A stretch of DNA of 64,000 bases from Flavobacterium lipolyticum (GTDB taxonomy: Bacteria > Bacteroidota > Bacteroidia > Flavobacteriales > Flavobacteriaceae): the NCBI RefSeq assembly GCF_020905335.1, contig NZ_JAJJMN010000002.1:558001-622000 (forward strand), read 5' to 3'. Shown here in pieces: positions 51,719-59,875 of this stretch. The translations under genes were made by a program, and so were the position numbers. Position 1 is the stretch's first letter; each line of letters opens with the position of its first letter. A model generated the notes under the pieces. That model was not told where the DNA came from. It searched no databases and saw only the letters and a program-made list of their open reading frames with translations.

Positions 51719-52126
51719 ATGGCAACAAAAATTTTCATCAATCTGCCGGTAGCAGATTTACAAAAAGCAATGTCTTTTTACACAGCAATCGGATTTACAA
51801 ACAATCCACAATTTACAGATGCTACAGCAGCCTGTATGGTTCTAACCGAAGAAATTTATGTGATGTTGTTGACTCACAATAAATTCAGTGAGTTTATCAA
51901 TAAAGAAATCGGTAATGCTTTCGAGAAAGCTTCGGTAATTAATTCCTTGTCAGTAGAAAGTGTAGACGAAGTGAACGAAATGATCAATAATGCCTTAAAA
52001 GCAGGAGGTAAAGAAACTGCAGAGCCGAAAGACTATGGTTTTATGCAGCAACGCAGTTTTGAAGATTTAGACGGACACCTTTGGGAAGTGCTGTATATGG
52101 ATCTGGCGAAAATCCCACAACAATAA
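51719..52126 (+). CDS. VOC family (glyoxalase/bleomycin-resistance-like) protein
   Basis: A 135-residue VOC protein starting at the ATG at 51719; the frame is open from 51656, but the extra 21 residues do not resemble the family. It opens with IFINLPVADLQKAMSFYTAI, the usual first beta-alpha-beta unit, and closes with GFMQQRSFEDLDGHLWEVLY. Metal-binding or thiol chemistry cannot be assigned; many such proteins have no known substrate. It is the first of three genes (VOC, PhnB-like, DoxX-like) read away from the GlxA-type regulator, with 10 bases to the next. A role in handling reactive aldehydes or drugs is only family-level inference. Confidence 0.85.
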   Translation: MATKIFINLPVADLQKAMSFYTAIGFTNNPQFTDATAACMVLTEEIYVMLLTHNKFSEFINKEIGNAFEKASVINSLSVESVDEVNEMINNALKAGGKETAEPKDYGFMQQRSFEDLDGHLWEVLYMDLAKIPQQ

Positions 52127-52136
52127 CCCTATTCAA

Positions 52137-52574
52137 ATGGCACAGCTTAATTCTTATTTAACATTTAACGGTAATTGCAGAGACGCGATGTTGTTCTACA
52201 AAGCATGTCTTGGTGGTGAACTCGAACTGCAAACCATAGCCGATTCACCAATAGGGGAAGAGCTGCCGGAGAAAATGAAAAGATGTATTTTGCACGCCAC
52301 TCTTAAAAGCGATACTCTTACCATTATGGGATCGGATATGGCTCCCGAAAACCTGACAAAAGGAAATGCCTTCTCGATGATGCTCACGTTTGACAGTGAA
52401 GAAGAAACACGAAAGGTTTATGCTGACCTATCGAAAGATGGTCAGGCTACGCATCCGTTAGAAAGGACTTTTTATGGAGCTTTGTTCGGGAATCTTACGG
52501 ATAAGTTCGGACATCAATGGATGCTCTGTTACTCGTACCAGGAAAAAAAATCTTTATCTGTTGGGTGTAATTAA
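52137..52574 (+). CDS. PhnB-like VOC family protein
   Basis: A 145-residue protein of the PhnB/3-demethylubiquinone-methyltransferase-like group of VOC proteins. It opens with LNSYLTFNGNCRDAMLFYKA and has CILHATLKSDTLTIMGSDMA and FGNLTDKFGHQWMLCYSYQE, all typical. The fold is the paired beta-alpha-beta-beta-beta module. It is cytosolic. It follows the first VOC gene by 10 bases and precedes a DoxX-like gene after a 149-base gap that holds a heptad repeat. The catalytic activity of this group is generally not established. It is probably under the divergent GlxA-type regulator. Confidence 0.85.
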   Translation: MAQLNSYLTFNGNCRDAMLFYKACLGGELELQTIADSPIGEELPEKMKRCILHATLKSDTLTIMGSDMAPENLTKGNAFSMMLTFDSEEETRKVYADLSKDGQATHPLERTFYGALFGNLTDKFGHQWMLCYSYQEKKSLSVGCN

Positions 52575-52657
52575 TTTTTGATGATTATACCCAATCGGAT
52601 AAAACTCTAAATGACTATTAACGGAACTAACAATAACAATAACTATCAACCAACAAC

Positions 52658-52713
52658 CCATAACCCATAATTCATAATTCATAACTCATAACCCATAACT
52701 CATAACCGATAAC
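52658..52713. repeat. Heptanucleotide tandem array YCATAAY, 8 units
   Basis: Seven 7-base units of the form (C/T)CATAA(C/T) plus a final CGATAAC cover 56 bases without indels. The reverse complement, GTTATGG, differs by one base from the TTTATGG units at 38210. It lies just before the DoxX-like gene. Confidence 0.85.
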
Positions 52714-52723
52714 CTCTAAAATC

Positions 52724-53122
52724 ATGAAAAAAGATAAAATCATATTCTGGACGACAACGATCATCATTTTTATTATGGAAGGAATCATTCCGGCCTTAAC
52801 CTCACAAACGGAACTGGCTAAACAAGGGATCAGTCACATGCAATATCCGGTCTATTTCTGTAATGCATTGGTGGTTTTTAAAGTAATCGGAGCACTAACA
52901 GTAATCATTCCGCAAGCACCAAAATTTGCAAAAGAATGGGCGTATACCGGTTTTGGCTTTGTATTTATATTTGCAAGTATCAGTCATTTCGCAGTTGACG
53001 GATTTGGTTTTCAGGCGATATTGCCTTTGATATTCCTGGGTATATTGGTAATTTCCTATAAATTATATCACAAACTAAATGAATACGATTATGCACTTTC
53101 AGAAAAATATCAGCTGCAATAA
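52724..53122 (+). CDS. DoxX-like family membrane protein
   Basis: A 132-residue inner-membrane protein with four hydrophobic helices (IIFWTTTIIIFIMEGIIPAL, FCNALVVFKVIGALTVIIPQ, GFGFVFIFASISHFAVDGFG, ILPLIFLGILVISYKLYH). It matches the DoxX-like family, whose members often pair with stress-response genes but have no settled biochemical role. It is the third gene after the GlxA-type regulator, separated from the PhnB-like gene by 149 bases including a heptad array that ends 10 bases before its ATG. Whether the array affects expression of this gene is unknown. A terminator follows. Confidence 0.85.
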   Translation: MKKDKIIFWTTTIIIFIMEGIIPALTSQTELAKQGISHMQYPVYFCNALVVFKVIGALTVIIPQAPKFAKEWAYTGFGFVFIFASISHFAVDGFGFQAILPLIFLGILVISYKLYHKLNEYDYALSEKYQLQ

Positions 53123-53150
53123 AAAGAAAACTGCAAAATATCGATATAAA

Positions 53151-53190
53151 ATGAGACGCCTAAGCTAAAAGGTCGTCTCATTTTTTTTTC
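53151..53190 (+). terminator. Terminator of the VOC/DoxX operon
   Basis: ATGAGACG (53151-53158) pairs with CGTCTCAT (53174-53181) around a 15-base loop, followed by a T-run to about 53189. Confidence 0.85.
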
Positions 53191-53541
53191 TTTACTATCA
53201 AACCCGGAAAGGTTTTAAAAAACTGTCCGGTATATTAAATGTAACGTTTAGATACTACATCTTTTTTTCCAGCGAGCCGTAATCCTGCATTTTTGAACAT
53301 AATATGGATTTCTGATTTCTTTTATTTCACTCATATCTTATTTTGAAGCACATGAAATAAAAGTGCTAAAACTATTTTTTTAAGAAAGTATAAAACTACA
53401 TGTACTTTAGAGCATCACTTTAGAAAAAATCCTACACAGAAGCGCAAGAGTGATTACTAGTTAACTATTTTATTATAAGTTATTTATCGGTAACAGGTCA
53501 ATTTATTTAACATTTTTTATATAAAAAAAAGAGTTAAAATT

Positions 53542-53570
53542 TTGGCTTTCGTTATTTTAACTTACTTTTG
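53542..53570 (+). promoter_or_regulatory. Promoter of the second SusC/SusD operon
   Basis: TTG (53542-53544) and TACTTTTG (53563-53570), 18 bases apart, fit the Bacteroidota -33/-7 pattern TTG-N(17-23)-TAnnTTTG. The predicted start near 53577 leaves a leader of about 380 bases before the susC ATG. The DNA between 53191 and 53541 shows no gene. Confidence 0.65.
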
Positions 53571-53576
53571 TTCTAT

Positions 53577-53960
53577 CAAATTGGTAGAGTATAAAATTAA
53601 CAGACTAGTGAAGACTAAAAAGTAGAATATTCACGACTGTTTTTTAACCAGTGAGAATTAATAGGAGATAAGTTCTCTTTAAAAGTAGCCGGACAGTAAA
53701 GTAATTTTTAATCAAACGTTATAATTCCACTAAGATGAAGCCCTTTTTTTTGAGGTTGAAATCTTACACAAATACATTAAAAAAATAGTAATCCAAAATA
53801 ATAAAAAATGAAGAAACGAATGCATAGCTGTTAAAAAAAGAACCATTTCTGCGGGAACAGAAATGGCGAAGCTTAAAGAAATTGTACATCTCTATAAGGA
53901 AAGCACGAGCGGAATAAATCCGACTTCAGGGCACCTTATGTATTAAACTAAAACAAAGTA
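53577..53960 (+). promoter_or_regulatory. Long structured 5' leader of the second SusC gene
   Basis: The predicted transcript carries at least two stems: CCATTTCTG with CAGAAATGG (53843-53866), and an outer ATAAGG with CCTTAT around an inner CGGA-ATAAA-TCCG hairpin (about 53895-53939), just before the coding region. A short reading frame at 53863-53946 overlaps these stems. I could not match the leader to a known riboswitch class. Confidence 0.4.
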
Positions 53961-56900
53961 ATGAAAAAAAAATTAAACAGATATATAGGATTATGTATTT
54001 TGTTAATTTCCGCAGGTATTAAAGCACAGGAAGTTAAACCCTTAATCCAGTCGAAACTCGAAGGAACTGTAATCGATGCTGTTACAAAGGAGCCCGTTAT
54101 TGGAGCTTCGATAAACATTAAAGGAACTACTCACGGGGTTGTAACGGATATGGACGGTAAATTTTACTTTCAAACCGGGCAAAAACTTCCTTATACGTTA
54201 ATTGTAAGTTATTTGGGTTACAAAAAAGCGGAAGTTACAGCCAATGAAAATTCAGTTGTGGTTACGCTTACTCAGGAACAGAATGCACTGTCAGAAGTAG
54301 TGGTTACGGCACTTGGTATTACAAAAGAAAAGAAGTCTCTGGGATATACTACACAGGCCGTTAAGGGCAAGGAATTGTCAGACACAAAAGAAACCAATTT
54401 TCTGAACAGCCTTAGTGGTAAACTTGCCGGTGTTCGTATTACCAATTCGCAAGGTGATATGGGATCTTCGCGTATCATCATTCGTGGGGAAACGTCTATT
54501 TCCGGAAATAATCAGCCGCTTTTTGTGGTCGATGGAGTTCCTGTAGACAACTCACAACTAGGAAGTACGGGAGGGACCACTCGTGATTTTAAAAATGCTA
54601 TTGCCGATTTAAATCCACAGGATATTGAATCCCTAAGTGTATTAAAAGGTCCTAATGCTGCTGCTCTTTACGGATCACGTGCTGCACATGGAGTAGTGCT
54701 TATCACAACAAAATCCGGAAAAAGTCAAAAAGGGTTAGGAATAAGTGTTAATTCCGGAATCACAATTTCTCAGGTGGCTACTTTGCCTAAATTTCAAAAT
54801 TCATACGGACAAGGATCAAACGGAAAGTTCAGTTACGTAGACGGTAAAGGCGGCGGAATCAATGATGGAGTTGATGAAAGCTGGGGGCCAAAATTAGACG
54901 GTCGTCTTATTCCTCAGTTCTATTCCAATGGTGTCGCGGTACCTTTTGTGGCACATCCTAATAATGTAAAAGACTTTTTTAACACTGGTGTTACCTACGA
55001 TAATAGCGTATCTATAGCTAAATCGGATGAAAAATCAGATTTTCGTTTAGGAATAAACAATCAAAAACAATTGGGTACAGTACCTAACAGTGAAGTAAAT
55101 AAAACAAACTTTACGGTTAATACAAATTACCAAATTTCTAAAAACATAAAAGTAGGGGTAACGGCTAACTATATTGTGACTGATGCACCCGCACTTCCGG
55201 GTGGTCCGCAAGGTAACCGTGCCGCTGGTGTGATGCTACAGTTCCTTTGGTTCGGACGCCAGGTAGATATCGATCAGCTTCAGAACAACAGAGAGGTGAA
55301 CTGGAATAACAGCTATTACAGCAATCCCTATTGGAACGCCTATTACAACACCACTAGCCAACAGCGTAACCGTATAATAGGAGATATTCATTTGGATGCG
55401 AAAATTATCGAGGGACTTAATTTTAAATTCCGTACCGGAGTTGATTATTATAACGATCGCAGAAAGTACACCATTAAATATGGTACAAACGGAACTCCAT
55501 TTGGATCCTATGCAGAAGATGCTTACACGGTAAACGAAAGAAATACAGAAGGAATTTTTACGTATACCAAAAAACTAACCGAAGACTTTAGTGTGGATGC
55601 TCTTGCCGGATTCAATATTCGTAACCACAGTGATGCCAATAACTATCAAAAAGCACCACGTTTAGCCGTACCGGATTTATATACCTTAACGAATTCAAGA
55701 GATCCGTTGACTTCATCGAATTCACTGTCAAGATTAAGAGTATACAGTGCCTATGCTTCAGCACAGTTTGGATATAAAAACTATGCTTATTTAAACGTAA
55801 CTGCGCGTAATGACTGGTCGTCAACCTTACCAAGCAGCAACCGTTCTTACTTTTATCCTTCCTTCAATGGTAGTTTTGTAGTTTCTGATGCTTTCAATTT
55901 GAAAAGCAACACACTTGATTTCTTAAAACTTCGCGGAGGCTGGTCTGAAGTAGGAAACGATGCAGATCCGTATCAATTGTCTACGGTTTACGATTTTCAA
56001 ACTGCATTTGACGGAAACCCTATTCAAACTTCAGCGAAGAAAAAACTGAATGAGAACCTGAAACCGGAAACCACTCGTTCTACGGAATTGGGTATAGAAT
56101 CTTCGTTCTGGAAAAACAGACTGCACTTAGATGTAGCTTACTACAATACCAACAGTTTTGACCAGATTTTAGAAATAAAAACTACGGCTTCAAGTGGTTA
56201 TAATTCGCAATTAATCAACGCGGGTAAAATAAACAATCGTGGTATTGAAGTTCAGTTAGACGGAACTCCGATTCAAACCGAGAATTTTAAATGGAATGTA
56301 GGAGTTAACTATTCAAAAAACATCAGTGACGTAAAGATTTTAGATTACGACAAACAAATCCAAAACTATACGATTGGTTCATCAGGAGGTGTTGATGTAC
56401 TGGCGTCGGTAGGACAGGCTTATGGAGCACTTTATGGTACAGCGTATCAGCGCGATGCAAACGGAAATATAGTAGTTGGAGCTAACGGATTGCCGAAAGC
56501 GGATCCTCAAAAACGAGTATTGGGACATTATACTCCGGACTTTTTAGCAGGTGTAACCAACACTTTGAGTTATAAAAATCTTGAATTTTCATTCCTTATT
56601 GATGCCAGTGTAGGCGGAGATATTTTTTCGGGTACCAACAGAACAGGTACTTATACCGGAGTACTGGCTGAGACGCTGGCTGGTCGTGATGCAGCAAACG
56701 GAGGGTTAAATTACTACTATCCGGGCAACAGTACAGCCAATCCAAAAACATTGGTAACGAGTGGTGGAGCACCAAATGGAGTAACGGTGTATGATGACGG
56801 AGTTCTCTTTAACGGAGTTTATGCAGACGGAACCCCAAATACTCAGGTGATTAGTGCGCAGGAGTTTCATAAAGCATCTTACAATATTAGTGAAGCCTAT

Positions 56901-57152
56901 ATTTACAGTTCGACTTTTGTAAAACTGAGAGAAATAAAACTGGGATACAATTTCAATAAGAAATTTGCCAGAAGACTGGGACTGGAAGGAGCAAGTATTA
57001 CTGCTGTAGGCCGAAACCTTTTGTTTATTTACAAAGATGCGCCAAACATTGATCCTGAAACCGCTTTCAATACCGGAAATGCTCAGGGATTGGAGAGTTT
57101 GTCTTTACCAACTACGAGAAACTTCAGTCTGAATGTTAATCTTAAATTTTAA
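53961..57152 (+). CDS. SusC/RagA-family TonB-dependent transporter, second locus
   Basis: A 1063-residue SusC-type transporter. The signal peptide is about 1-22 (LCILLISAGIKAQE). The carboxypeptidase-like domain covers about 30-110 (EGTVIDAVTKEPVIGASINI). The TonB-box/plug region has SEVVVTALGITKEKKSLGYT, SISGNNQPLFVVDGVPVDN and LSVLKGPNAAALYGSRAAHG. The barrel ends in FSLNVNLKF. It forms a pedal-bin importer with the SusD-like protein encoded 12 bases downstream. No glycosidases, peptidases or regulators are adjacent, so the cargo cannot be inferred from context; SusD_2-type partners are often linked to protein or peptide uptake rather than classical glycans. Its long leader suggests post-transcriptional control. 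Confidence 0.93.
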   Translation: MKKKLNRYIGLCILLISAGIKAQEVKPLIQSKLEGTVIDAVTKEPVIGASINIKGTTHGVVTDMDGKFYFQTGQKLPYTLIVSYLGYKKAEVTANENSVVVTLTQEQNALSEVVVTALGITKEKKSLGYTTQAVKGKELSDTKETNFLNSLSGKLAGVRITNSQGDMGSSRIIIRGETSISGNNQPLFVVDGVPVDNSQLGSTGGTTRDFKNAIADLNPQDIESLSVLKGPNAAALYGSRAAHGVVLITTKSGKSQKGLGISVNSGITISQVATLPKFQNSYGQGSNGKFSYVDGKGGGINDGVDESWGPKLDGRLIPQFYSNGVAVPFVAHPNNVKDFFNTGVTYDNSVSIAKSDEKSDFRLGINNQKQLGTVPNSEVNKTNFTVNTNYQISKNIKVGVTANYIVTDAPALPGGPQGNRAAGVMLQFLWFGRQVDIDQLQNNREVNWNNSYYSNPYWNAYYNTTSQQRNRIIGDIHLDAKIIEGLNFKFRTGVDYYNDRRKYTIKYGTNGTPFGSYAEDAYTVNERNTEGIFTYTKKLTEDFSVDALAGFNIRNHSDANNYQKAPRLAVPDLYTLTNSRDPLTSSNSLSRLRVYSAYASAQFGYKNYAYLNVTARNDWSSTLPSSNRSYFYPSFNGSFVVSDAFNLKSNTLDFLKLRGGWSEVGNDADPYQLSTVYDFQTAFDGNPIQTSAKKKLNENLKPETTRSTELGIESSFWKNRLHLDVAYYNTNSFDQILEIKTTASSGYNSQLINAGKINNRGIEVQLDGTPIQTENFKWNVGVNYSKNISDVKILDYDKQIQNYTIGSSGGVDVLASVGQAYGALYGTAYQRDANGNIVVGANGLPKADPQKRVLGHYTPDFLAGVTNTLSYKNLEFSFLIDASVGGDIFSGTNRTGTYTGVLAETLAGRDAANGGLNYYYPGNSTANPKTLVTSGGAPNGVTVYDDGVLFNGVYADGTPNTQVISAQEFHKASYNISEAYIYSSTFVKLREIKLGYNFNKKFARRLGLEGASITAVGRNLLFIYKDAPNIDPETAFNTGNAQGLESLSLPTTRNFSLNVNLKF

Positions 57153-57164
57153 AAACGCGAAATC

Positions 57165-58589
57165 ATGCTAAAAAAAATAGCTTATATAACACTATTTGCG
57201 GTAGCACTTACCTCTTGTAGTGACACTTTGGACGATATTAATAAAAATCCAAATGCAACCGAAACACCCTTAGCACCTTATCTATTGACAGGTACGTTAA
57301 AGCAGGGAGCCGATTTGTACTGGGGAGCCGACAATAATTTTAATGCGTCGTTACTATTTGTACAGCATTGGGCTAAAGTTCAGTATACAGAACCGGACCG
57401 ATATGACGTATCGAACACTTCTTTCACTTCATTGTGGAATACGGGATACGCCACTTTGATTACAGATTTAAACACGATTCTGAAATTTCCGGATCAGCAG
57501 GCAAATCCAAATTACAAAGGAATTGCGTTAACCTTGCGTTCATGGGCATTTTTATTGCTTACAGATGCTTACGGGAGCATTCCTTATAAAGAAGCAGGCT
57601 TAAAAGTAACTCCGGCATACAACACTCAAAAAGAGGTGTACACCGGTTTATTGGAAGATTTAAAACAAGCGCAGTCTTTACTAAATCCAACCAGTGGAAG
57701 CGTAACGGGAGATTTGGCTTATAAAGGCGATATCTCGAAATGGAAAAAATTGGTAAACTCCCTTCGTTTGCGTATTGCATTGAGAATTTCTGATAAAGAA
57801 CCTGCGTTAGCCAAACAAGCCGCGATCGATGCAACGACGGATGCTGCCGGAGTAATTAGCAATAACAATGAAACTTTTAAGTTTACTTATACGAGTTCGC
57901 CTCAGCAAAATCCTGCTTCGGCCTGGTTTGAAACCCGTGATGACTTTCGTATTTCGAAAACATTGGTGGATAAGTTAAATGAATTCTCCGATCCGCGTTT
58001 GCCGGTTTATGCTCAGTTGCCAACAGATGCAACTGTTGGAAAATATGTGGGAGGTGCTAACGGATTATCCAACAGTGATGCCAACAGTCAGGGATTTGCT
58101 AAAACATCAAAGCCGGGAGCTTATTTTTTAACCTCGTCATCACCAGCTGTAATTGTTTCTTATTCAGAAGTATTGTTTAATCTTTCAGAGGCGGTGGCTC
58201 GCGGTTATATTGCCGGAGATGCAGAACAGTTGTATAAAAATGCGATTACAGCATCGTTCAATCAGTTTGGAATTACTGATGCCGCTACAATTTCAAATTA
58301 TCTTAATCAGGCAGCGGTAAAGTACGATGCAGCGAATTATGCTAAATCGATTGGTACACAAAAATGGATCGCATTTTTCGGGCAGGGTCTTGATGCTTTT
58401 GCAGAATGGAGAAGATTGGACTATCCGGTATTGAAAGCAGGTCCGGCTACCGTTTTAAACGGACAGATTCCTTCACGTTTCTTTTATCCGGGAACAGAAC
58501 AGTCACTGAATGGAGCCAGCTATCAGACAGCTGTATCGGCTCAGGGAAAAGATTTGCTGACTACAAAACTATGGTTTGACGCAAAGTAA
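57165..58589 (+). CDS. SusD-like (SusD_2/RagB group) surface lipoprotein, second locus
   Basis: A 474-residue lipoprotein with leader ITLFAVALTSC (Cys17), then SDTLDDINKNPNATETPLAP, the hallmark start of the SusD_2 group. Other segments are GIALTLRSWAFLLLTDAYGS, PYKEAGLKVTPAYNTQKEVY and VIVSYSEVLFNLSEAVARGY, which belong to the helical TPR-like core. It is the lid of the SusC barrel encoded directly upstream (12-base gap). It ends the operon: a perfect palindromic terminator follows and the next genes are convergent. The substrate is unknown. Confidence 0.92.
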   Translation: MLKKIAYITLFAVALTSCSDTLDDINKNPNATETPLAPYLLTGTLKQGADLYWGADNNFNASLLFVQHWAKVQYTEPDRYDVSNTSFTSLWNTGYATLITDLNTILKFPDQQANPNYKGIALTLRSWAFLLLTDAYGSIPYKEAGLKVTPAYNTQKEVYTGLLEDLKQAQSLLNPTSGSVTGDLAYKGDISKWKKLVNSLRLRIALRISDKEPALAKQAAIDATTDAAGVISNNNETFKFTYTSSPQQNPASAWFETRDDFRISKTLVDKLNEFSDPRLPVYAQLPTDATVGKYVGGANGLSNSDANSQGFAKTSKPGAYFLTSSSPAVIVSYSEVLFNLSEAVARGYIAGDAEQLYKNAITASFNQFGITDAATISNYLNQAAVKYDAANYAKSIGTQKWIAFFGQGLDAFAEWRRLDYPVLKAGPATVLNGQIPSRFFYPGTEQSLNGASYQTAVSAQGKDLLTTKLWFDAK

Positions 58590-58651
58590 ACCTTAATTTA
58601 AAAAGAACAAAGCAAACGGCTTAAACCAGCTCGTAATCAATTATAACAGAT

Positions 58652-58683
58652 AATACTTCAGAGAAAATTTTCTCTGAAGTATT
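58652..58683. terminator. Bidirectional terminator between the SusD-like gene and the peroxidase operon
   Basis: A perfect 32-base palindrome whose left half is AATACTTCAGAGAAAA. It lies between the convergent SusD-like and cytochrome-c peroxidase genes, with short T/A-rich flanks. Confidence 0.85.
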
Positions 58684-58702
58684 ATTCATTTATAGACCAA
58701 AG

Positions 58703-59845
58703 TTATCTTGGTATTTGTGGTCTTTCCATCTTATACTGTCTTCCGGATAACGTTTTAATAAAAGAAACCAAAGCCACAATTTCGTCATCAGTAAGATTTA
58801 ACGGCTGCATTAAAACATCTGTCTTAGGAAATAGAGGATCAGCTATTTTTTCTGTTTCATCAGGATCAATCATGTGCATGCCGCTGTTATACATATTCAC
58901 AATTCCAGTGATATTATCAAATAAACCATTGTGCATCCAGGGGCCTGTATAAAGTACATCACGAAGAGAAGGAGTTCGGAATTTTCCAACATCTTCCGCT
59001 TTTTTAGTAACCGTATAAAGTCCTAAATCTTCATATTCCCTTTTGTAATAAGTAAGCCCAATATTATGGAATGACTCATCGGTCAGGTATTTTCCGGAGT
59101 GACAATTCATACATCTTGCTTTGGTTCGAAAAAGGTGCAGACCATAGATTTCCTGATCTGATAATTGCGTGTAATCGCCATCCATAAAGGCATCAAAACG
59201 GCTTCGTTTGCTTAAAATTGTTTTTTGGAATACGGCCAGTGACTGCAGGATTTTTTCATAAGTAATCTCAGAACTTCCATAAGCATTTTGAAATAAAACA
59301 GGATAACCTTTAATTTTTTTCAATTTTTTAGCCAGATTTTTAGGTTCCATACTCATTTCATGATGCGCTGTAATGGGCCCTTGAGCTTGCTCTTCTAAAG
59401 TGGCAGCCCGTCCGTCCCAAAAGAATGATTTTCGGGCTCCGATGTTGTATAACGAAGGTGTATTTCTTTTTCCTTGCAAATGATCATTCCCTAAAGATAC
59501 TTCACGCGCATCTCCCCAAGCCAGTTCCGGATCGTGGCAACTGCTGCAGGATACCTGACTAGACCCCGAAAGTTTGGGATCGAAAAAAAGCAGCTGTCCT
59601 AAAATTACTTTAGGATTTTCCATGGTATCGTAGTAACTCGTATCGATCGCAAGAGATTCGAATTCCTGCCATTGTACACCGTCATCAATAGTAGGTTTTG
59701 GCCATTGACTGGTTGGTTTACTATAGATTTCACGCCAATTTGAACTTGCAAGTTTCTCACTAAATGAAGCACTGAAACTTAACAATACATAAATTAGACC
59801 TATGAAAAGAATAGAAAAAGAGGTTTTTAATAAAAGAGACTTCAT
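58703..59845 (-). CDS. Dihaem cytochrome-c peroxidase (CcpA/MauG family)
   Basis: A 380-residue periplasmic dihaem protein. An N-terminal anchor or signal helix (SFSILFIGLIYVLLSFSASF) is followed by two CxxCH sites: VSCSSCHDPELAWGD (Cys100, Cys103, His104) and ARCMNCHSGKYLTDESFHNI (Cys245, Cys248, His249). The family segments NTPSLYNIGARKSFFWDGRA and FRTPSLRDVLYTGPWMHNGL are present. Members reduce H2O2 with cytochrome-c electrons or, in MauG-like cases, oxidise a protein partner. It is the last gene of an operon with a TonB receptor, a DUF4876-like lipoprotein and a DUF6850-like barrel. That company suggests oxidative work on imported or surface material, but no function is established. Confidence 0.9.
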   Translation of the reverse strand: MKSLLLKTSFSILFIGLIYVLLSFSASFSEKLASSNWREIYSKPTSQWPKPTIDDGVQWQEFESLAIDTSYYDTMENPKVILGQLLFFDPKLSGSSQVSCSSCHDPELAWGDAREVSLGNDHLQGKRNTPSLYNIGARKSFFWDGRAATLEEQAQGPITAHHEMSMEPKNLAKKLKKIKGYPVLFQNAYGSSEITYEKILQSLAVFQKTILSKRSRFDAFMDGDYTQLSDQEIYGLHLFRTKARCMNCHSGKYLTDESFHNIGLTYYKREYEDLGLYTVTKKAEDVGKFRTPSLRDVLYTGPWMHNGLFDNITGIVNMYNSGMHMIDPDETEKIADPLFPKTDVLMQPLNLTDDEIVALVSFIKTLSGRQYKMERPQIPR

Positions 59846-59875
59846 TATAAGCGGATAGTGATGTTATAATCTAAA

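Noticed and set aside
53863..53946. 27-codon frame as a confirmed gene
   Set aside because: Too short, lies in predicted stems and has no independent support; kept only as a finding.
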